From Galbitalea sp036499165 (GTDB lineage Bacteria; Actinomycetota; Actinomycetes; Actinomycetales; Microbacteriaceae), in NCBI GenBank assembly GCA_036499165.1, contig DASYEE010000182.1, positions 30,777 through 94,776 on the forward strand: 64,000 nucleotides of DNA, given 5' to 3'. Under the pieces are notes generated by a model. It ran no database searches. It worked only from the letters and a program-made list of their open reading frames with translations, and was not told the origin of the DNA. The translations under genes and the position numbers were made by a program. Of the stretch, positions 59,325 through 64,000 are shown in pieces; the first letter of the stretch is position 1; each line of letters starts with the position of its first letter.

Positions 59325-60560
59325 ATGTCTAAGCGGCGGCAGAGCACGGCGACCACGAGCACTCTTGCCCGTGTCAACCAGACGGCCATCCTCGAGCTCC
59401 TTCGTAACACCGGCGCCCTGTCACGCCAGCAGATCGGAGGAGCGACTGGGCTGAGCCCCGCGACGGTCAACCGACTGACGGCAGCCCTGATCGGCGAGGG
59501 GGTCGTCGAACCGGCAGGCCAGGTGCCATCCACCGGTGGCCGCCCGTCGATCCTGCTGCGCTACTCAGGCGGGTCACGCCTGGTTGCGGCGATGCAGCTC
59601 CACGCGGATCGAGCGTCGGGGGTGCTCGTCGATTTCGACGGCAAGATCGTATTCCGCCGTGACACCGTCTTCGCGTCGACCTCCCTTGTCGCCGATCGCA
59701 CCGCAGACCGCTCCGCGGAGCTGGCTGCTCGCGACCAGGAGCAACAGCTTTCGCGCATCCTCGATCTCTTCGACGTACTCCTGGCGACAGCTTCGAGCAT
59801 GGGCGCGCCGTGCCTTGCCGTCGGCGTCGCCGTGCCGGGCGTCGTCCAGTTTCCTGAAGGCTCCGTGGGCAGGATGCCGGAGTTCGGCTGGAATGATGTG
59901 CCGCTCGGGCGCCTGTTCCGCGAGCGCACCGGCATCCCCGTCGTCGTCGAGAATGACGCAAACGCCCTTGCATTCGGTGAACTTCACCGGGGCGCGGGCA
60001 AGGGGTTGTCGAGTCTCGTTGCGCTATTTCTCGATCGTGGTTTCGGTGCAGGCATCATCACGAATGGTGAGCTGCACCGCGGCGCTCGCGCGGAGGCGGG
60101 CGAGGTCGGCTACCTGCTGATGGACAGGGCGGCGCTCGGGCGCTCGTACAACGAATACGGTGACCTCGAAGACCGCATCGGTTCGGTGGCGCTGACGAAG
60201 CAGGCGCTCGAGAGCGGCATCCCGATCCCAGACAAGGGCGTCGTGACCGCCGAAGACATCTTCGCCCTCGCCAGCGCAGGAAACGAGGCAGCAGGCGAGA
60301 TCGCCGACGAAATCCTCGACATGGTCTCGATCGCGATTGCCGCGCTCGTGATCGTGCTCGATCCGGAGCTGGTGGTCGTCGGCAGCAGCTTCCTCGGGAG
60401 CGCCGAGACCGCGATTCCGGCGATCCAGCGCAGGCTCACCGGCCGCATCATCCGGGTACCGCGGGTCGAAGCCGCGACCTTCCGTGAGGATGCCGTGCTG
60501 CTGGGCGTCGCGGAGCTCGCGGCCACCGAGGTCAACGACTTCGCCTACCTCGCGTACTAG
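59325..60560 (+). CDS. ROK-family transcriptional regulator lacking zinc-site cysteines
   Basis: A 411-residue NagC/Mlc-type regulator. The N-terminal winged helix (residues about 15-65: VNQTAILELLRNTGALSRQQIGGATGLSPATVNRLTAALIGEGVV) precedes a ROK domain (AVGVAVPGVV, VVENDANALAFGELHRGAG, HRGARAEAGEVGYLL). The usual zinc motif C-x-C-G-x2-G-C after the GEVG segment is absent. It likely senses a sugar or sugar phosphate and controls the downstream sugar operon. Confidence 0.9.
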   Translation: MSKRRQSTATTSTLARVNQTAILELLRNTGALSRQQIGGATGLSPATVNRLTAALIGEGVVEPAGQVPSTGGRPSILLRYSGGSRLVAAMQLHADRASGVLVDFDGKIVFRRDTVFASTSLVADRTADRSAELAARDQEQQLSRILDLFDVLLATASSMGAPCLAVGVAVPGVVQFPEGSVGRMPEFGWNDVPLGRLFRERTGIPVVVENDANALAFGELHRGAGKGLSSLVALFLDRGFGAGIITNGELHRGARAEAGEVGYLLMDRAALGRSYNEYGDLEDRIGSVALTKQALESGIPIPDKGVVTAEDIFALASAGNEAAGEIADEILDMVSIAIAALVIVLDPELVVVGSSFLGSAETAIPAIQRRLTGRIIRVPRVEAATFREDAVLLGVAELAATEVNDFAYLAY

Positions 60561-60619
60561 CGGCGCGAGTCGCACTGAATACGCTTTTGTTACGATCGGG
60601 AAAACGCTCTCCGGGGTGG

Positions 60620-60649
60620 TTGACAGGCGTGGCGCAGGCTGGCTAGTGT
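60620..60649 (+). promoter_or_regulatory. promoter of the sugar kinase/ABC operon
   Basis: A perfect -35 TTGACA (60620-60625) and a -10-like TAGTGT (60644-60649) are 18 bases apart. They lie about 90 bases upstream of the kinase start, immediately before the palindrome at 60659. Confidence 0.7.
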
Positions 60650-60658
60650 TACCTTCAC

Positions 60659-60679
60659 TTCTTATCACTTCGATAAGAA
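60659..60679. promoter_or_regulatory. operator-like palindrome downstream of the sugar promoter
   Basis: TTCTTATC (60659-60666) and GATAAGAA (60672-60679) are perfect 8-bp inverted arms around ACTTC. They begin nine bases after the -10, in a position to block transcription. ROK regulators bind AT-rich palindromes of this kind, so the adjacent ROK protein is the likely binder. Confidence 0.65.
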
Positions 60680-60737
60680 AGAAGTCCTGGCAACCAGAGC
60701 CGGTTGCTGGCCACCCCCAAAACCCCCGGGAGCGCAC

Positions 60738-61715
60738 GTGATCATCGGCATCGACCTCGGAGGCACCAAGACGCGGGTCGTCGCGGAGTCCGGCGGGCAG
60801 ACGGTGCGTGACACGGTCGTCCCCACCCGGAGCTGGCAGCGCGGTGAGCTGCTCGACGACGAGGGCAACGCCGGTCGGCTACTCGACCTCATCCACGATC
60901 TCGATGACTCTGCCACGGCCAGCATCGCCATCGGCGCGCACGGCCTCGACAGCGACTGGCAGATCCGCGAATTCTCCGCCAGGATGTCCGCGCAGCACTC
61001 CGGCAGCATCCTTGCTGTCAACGATGTGGAACTGGTCGCGCCGGCCGCGGGCCTCGACCACGCGATCGCCGTCATCGTCGGCACAGGGTCGAAGGTCGTC
61101 GGCCACGCGGCGGACGGCTCGACCGTCAACGCGGGCGGTCACGGATTTCTCCTCAGTGACCCCGGCAGCGCGGCATCCCTCGCCCGCGACGGGGTGAAAG
61201 CCCTCCTGGACGCGTACGACCTGGGCGAGAAGCCGGATCGCCTTGCAGACGAATTCATGCGCCACTTCGGCGTCGGCGACATCGTGGAGCTCTCCTACGC
61301 GTTCTCCGCCGATGCGCGCCTGGCGACCTGGGCTCCCCTCGCACCGCTCGTTTTCACGGCGGCCGATGCGGGAAGCGAACTCGCCTCCACCGTCATCGAC
61401 GATTCGGCCAGGACGCTCGCCCGCGACGTCGGTCGAGTTCATGCCCGGGGTGCCGTCGGAACTTCGGTCATCTGCGCTGGTGGTGTCATCACCAACCAGC
61501 CCCGCCTGTACCGGGCGCTCGCCCGGCACATCGACGACCTTGGGCTCGGCCTGACGGTAGAACTGCTCACCGTCGCTCCGGTCGTTGGGGCCGTCGCGCT
61601 CGCAAGAAAGCTCTCGCCTGCACATCTGCCTCACAACCCAACGAAATCGCACCAACCGCACAGTTTGAACACCCTCAGTACCGAAGGCACAATCACAACC
61701 GCACAATCGAACTAA
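60738..61715 (+). CDS. BadF/BcrAD-type sugar kinase, N-acetylglucosamine kinase-like
   Basis: A 325-residue ASKHA-fold kinase, GTG start. It has GIDLGGTKTRVV at the phosphate-1 site, VIVGTGSKVVGHA (phosphate-2) and ICAGGVITNQPRLYRAL (adenosine site). The overall pattern is of BadF/BadG/BcrA ATPases, whose cytosolic members are amino-sugar (GlcNAc) kinases. Its stop overlaps the short leader of the binding-protein gene. It likely phosphorylates the imported sugar. Confidence 0.85.
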   Translation: MIIGIDLGGTKTRVVAESGGQTVRDTVVPTRSWQRGELLDDEGNAGRLLDLIHDLDDSATASIAIGAHGLDSDWQIREFSARMSAQHSGSILAVNDVELVAPAAGLDHAIAVIVGTGSKVVGHAADGSTVNAGGHGFLLSDPGSAASLARDGVKALLDAYDLGEKPDRLADEFMRHFGVGDIVELSYAFSADARLATWAPLAPLVFTAADAGSELASTVIDDSARTLARDVGRVHARGAVGTSVICAGGVITNQPRLYRALARHIDDLGLGLTVELLTVAPVVGAVALARKLSPAHLPHNPTKSHQPHSLNTLSTEGTITTAQSN

Positions 61716-61726
61716 TGGAGGATCAC

Positions 61727-63025
61727 ATGAAATTCACCAGCAAACGGATCCGTCGGGCGATGGTGGGCATCGGCATCGCCGCTGTCGCCACGCTCATCGT
61801 CTCCGGGTGTAGCGTCACCGGCGCCAGCAGCGACGCTGGCTCGGCGGGCGGCAACTCCGGCACCATCAACGCCCTGTTCATGAAGCAGGCCGGTTATTCG
61901 GAGTCTGACGTCAACGCCATCATCAAGTCGTTCGAGAAGAAGTATCCGAAGATCACCGTCAAGCCGACCTTCGTTGCATACGAGGCGCTTCACGACAAGA
62001 TCGTGACGTCTGCGCCCGCTGGCACATACGACGTCGTCCACATGGATGTCATCTGGCCGGCCGAGTTCGCCTCGAAGGGCCTCATTACCAACGTGACGAA
62101 GAAGTTCCCGGCGAGCTGGAAGTCGAGCATGCTCGGCGGCGCGCTGTCGTCTGCTGAGTACAAGGGCCAGTACTACGGTGTGCCGTGGGGCCCGTCGACC
62201 AAGCTGTTCTTCTACAACAAGGCGATGCTCGCGAAGGTCGGCGCCACCGCTGACGACGTGAAGACATGGGCCGGTGTGCTCGCGGTCGCGAAGAAGCTGA
62301 AGGATGCCGGGGTCGTCAAGTACCCGCTGTCATGGAGCTGGTCGCAGGCCGAGGCGCTCATCTGTGACTACGCCGTCATGCTCGGTGCATTCGGCGGCCA
62401 GTTCACCGACTCGTCCGGCAAGCTGGATGTCAACAACCAGGCCGGCGTCGAAGCACTGACCTGGATGCGCAAGACCATCACAGACGGCCTGACCGACCCC
62501 GCGTCGCTCACCTTCCTCGAGGACGACACAGACAAGTCGATGGCGGCAGGCAAGACCGCAATGGAGCTGAACTGGGAGTCGACGTTCCGCGACCTGAACG
62601 ACTCGTCGATCTCCAAGATCGTCGGTGACGCTGCGGTCTCCGCTCCCCCGACCGGCCCGACTGGCCTGAACCCGGGCGTCAATGGCTCGATGGCGCTCGC
62701 CATCCCGACCGGCTCGAAGCACAAGACGGCCGCGTGGACCTTCATCAAGTACATCACCAGCGAATCCGTGCAGAACACGTACGTGAAGAGTTCGATGACC
62801 AACTGGAAGTCCAGCTACACGCAGCCAGCGATCACGCAGTCGAACCCCGAGGTCTTCGCGGCAGCGGGCACGGCATACGACTCGCTGCTCTCGCGCCCCG
62901 AGGTTGCGGATTACAACGAGGTGTCGCAGATCCTGCAGGTCGACATCCAGAAGGCGCTGCTCGGCAAGGAGTCGCCGCAGGCCGCAATGGATGACGCCGT
63001 CAAGCAGGCGAACGCGCTCGGCTAA
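61727..63025 (+). CDS. ABC sugar-binding lipoprotein
   Basis: A 432-residue extracellular solute-binding protein, family 1. The ATG at 61727 is chosen for GGAGG upstream (a 61715 ATG abuts that site). The signal and lipobox LIVSGC set Cys28 as the anchor. The mature part (NALFMKQAGYSESDVNAIIKSFEKKYPKITVKPTFV, YGVPWGPSTKLFFYNKAML) is a carbohydrate-type binding protein. It delivers sugar to the downstream permeases. Confidence 0.92.
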   Translation: MKFTSKRIRRAMVGIGIAAVATLIVSGCSVTGASSDAGSAGGNSGTINALFMKQAGYSESDVNAIIKSFEKKYPKITVKPTFVAYEALHDKIVTSAPAGTYDVVHMDVIWPAEFASKGLITNVTKKFPASWKSSMLGGALSSAEYKGQYYGVPWGPSTKLFFYNKAMLAKVGATADDVKTWAGVLAVAKKLKDAGVVKYPLSWSWSQAEALICDYAVMLGAFGGQFTDSSGKLDVNNQAGVEALTWMRKTITDGLTDPASLTFLEDDTDKSMAAGKTAMELNWESTFRDLNDSSISKIVGDAAVSAPPTGPTGLNPGVNGSMALAIPTGSKHKTAAWTFIKYITSESVQNTYVKSSMTNWKSSYTQPAITQSNPEVFAAAGTAYDSLLSRPEVADYNEVSQILQVDIQKALLGKESPQAAMDDAVKQANALG

Positions 63026-63051
63026 GCACCGTACCGGAATACGGGATCATC

Positions 63052-63993
63052 ATGACGGTTGCCAGCACGAAGGAAGACCTGGTTTCACCACCGGTGAAAC
63101 GCAGGAAGAAGTTCGACAAGCAGGGCAGACTGGCCTTCTGGCTGCTGCTGCCCGCGTGCGTCGCGGTGTTCGGGGTCATCATCTACCCGATGTTCCGCAC
63201 GCTCGTCGTGTCGCTCTTCCAGGTCAACTCCGCGCTGGCAACCGTCACCCCGTTCGTCGGGCTTGGCAACTACCTCTCGGTGCTTGCCAACTCTGACTTC
63301 TGGGCATCAATCGGTCGCACCTTCTACTTCACGCTGGTCTCGACGGCGCTGGAACTCGTGCTCGGGTTGGTCGTCGCCGGCCTGCTGAACGCGAAGCTGC
63401 GCTGGCGCTGGCTGTTCAGAACCATCGTGGTCATTCCCTGGGCGATCCCGACCATCGTGAACGCCGCGATGTGGAAGGGAATCTTCAATGCGCAGTATGG
63501 CGCGCTGAATGCCCTGCTCACCCAGCTCGGCATCATCCACACCTACCAGGCGTGGCTGGGTGACCCCAACCTCGCACTCAACATGGTCATCCTTGCGGAT
63601 GTCTGGAAGACGGTGCCGCTCGTCGCCTTCTTCCTTCTCGCGGGGCTCACCTCGATCCCCACCGAGCTCTATGAGGCGGCGAAACTCGACCGCGCGAGCT
63701 GGCCGAGGATCTTCCGTTCCATCGTGCTTCCGATGCTCGTGCCGTCGATTTCCATCGTGCTCGTGCTGCGCACCGTCGAGGCGTTCAAGGTGTTCGACAT
63801 CATCTACGCCATGACTCGCGGGGGTCCCATCGACAGCACGTCGACGGTCGCATACTTCGCCTACGAGACGGCGTTCTCCGACCAGAACTTCGGCATCGGC
63901 TCGGCGATCTCCTACATCATCACCATCTTCATCCTCGCCCTCTCCGCCGTGTACCTCCGCCTTCTGCGCAGGTCAGATTTGAGCCTGCTATGA
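63052..63993 (+). CDS. ABC sugar permease, MalF/UgpA type
   Basis: A 313-residue inner-membrane subunit with six spans. The EAA loop, LYEAAKLDRASWPRIFRSIVLP, contacts the ATPase, which is not in the window. It forms the channel with the second permease that begins at its stop codon. The 26-bp spacing from the binding-protein gene supports one operon. Confidence 0.93.
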   Translation: MTVASTKEDLVSPPVKRRKKFDKQGRLAFWLLLPACVAVFGVIIYPMFRTLVVSLFQVNSALATVTPFVGLGNYLSVLANSDFWASIGRTFYFTLVSTALELVLGLVVAGLLNAKLRWRWLFRTIVVIPWAIPTIVNAAMWKGIFNAQYGALNALLTQLGIIHTYQAWLGDPNLALNMVILADVWKTVPLVAFFLLAGLTSIPTELYEAAKLDRASWPRIFRSIVLPMLVPSISIVLVLRTVEAFKVFDIIYAMTRGGPIDSTSTVAYFAYETAFSDQNFGIGSAISYIITIFILALSAVYLRLLRRSDLSLL

Positions 63994-64000
63994 CGCGCCG
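63990..64000 (+). CDS. start of second ABC sugar permease (window-truncated)
   Basis: An ATGA overlap: the ATG at 63990 overlaps the TGA stop of the first permease. Only four codons remain in the window (MTR plus two bases). A MalG-type permease is the expected next gene in such operons; this is inference from position. Confidence 0.5.

Noticed and set aside
1..64000. tRNA, rRNA, CRISPR arrays and insertion sequences
   Set aside because: I scanned for T-loop-like segments, regularly spaced repeats and transposase motifs and found none that hold up. A covariance-model search would be decisive.

Overview
The window is high-GC, densely coded DNA with short intergenic gaps, many GTG/TTG starts and many ATGA-type overlaps. 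It looks like an actinobacterial chromosome, most likely Microbacteriaceae. Supporting signs are DUF2510 membrane proteins, a 13E12-type DUF222/HNH gene, a septum-formation-type lipoprotein, ECF42/DGPF sigma genes, and gatCAB, ligA and mnmA of actinobacterial type. The genus cannot be fixed from the sequence alone. No rRNA, tRNA, CRISPR array or canonical transposase was found.

Layout. 1-12 kb: a truncated amino-acid permease, a YidC paralogue with a DUF6412 partner, a TMEM175-type channel, a NERD-UvrD-type helicase, a TetR/SDR divergent pair with twin operators, a LOG-like protein and an ArsR-SRPBCC operon. 12-20.6 kb: metabolic and transport genes (DUF2090 aldolase-like, SDR, acyltransferase 3, DHA2 MFS, GerW-like, NUDIX, aldo-keto reductase, serine hydrolase, winged-helix protein). 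20.6-31 kb: an hsp20 gene under both a CIRCE and a HAIR operator, envelope lipoprotein, nnrE, a DGPF/ECF42 sigma pair, an 80-bp palindromic element, NIPSNAP-SDR, S9 peptidase and two DUF2510 proteins. 31-42 kb: a SNF2 helicase, a decayed GH18 chitinase-like pseudogene, a NYN/OST-HTH protein, a second DHA2 MFS, an acetamidase and a HigBA toxin-antitoxin pair. 42-46 kb: a PLP enzyme, then a lower-GC orphan alpha/beta hydrolase that looks acquired. 45.6-50.6 kb: the gatC-gatA-gatB genes, interrupted between gatA and gatB by an oppositely oriented DUF222/HNH gene. 50.7-54.2 kb: four tandem META-like lipoproteins. 54.2-59.2 kb: a DUF1023 hydrolase, ligA and mnmA. 59.3 kb to the end: a ROK regulator, a BadF-type sugar kinase and the start of a sugar ABC importer (binding protein, first permease, first bases of the second).

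How the genes work together. gatC, gatA and gatB encode the amidotransferase that makes Gln-tRNA and/or Asn-tRNA. LigA and MnmA are housekeeping functions. The 3' cluster is a carbohydrate or amino-sugar uptake and phosphorylation operon, with a clear promoter and an 8-bp-arm inverted repeat between the ROK gene and the kinase. The sequence does not reveal a clearly new multi-gene defence system. The items most worth following up are the four-gene META lipoprotein array, the foreign-looking orphan hydrolase, the gat operon interruption, the dual HrcA/HspR control of hsp20, and several long palindromic intergenic elements.
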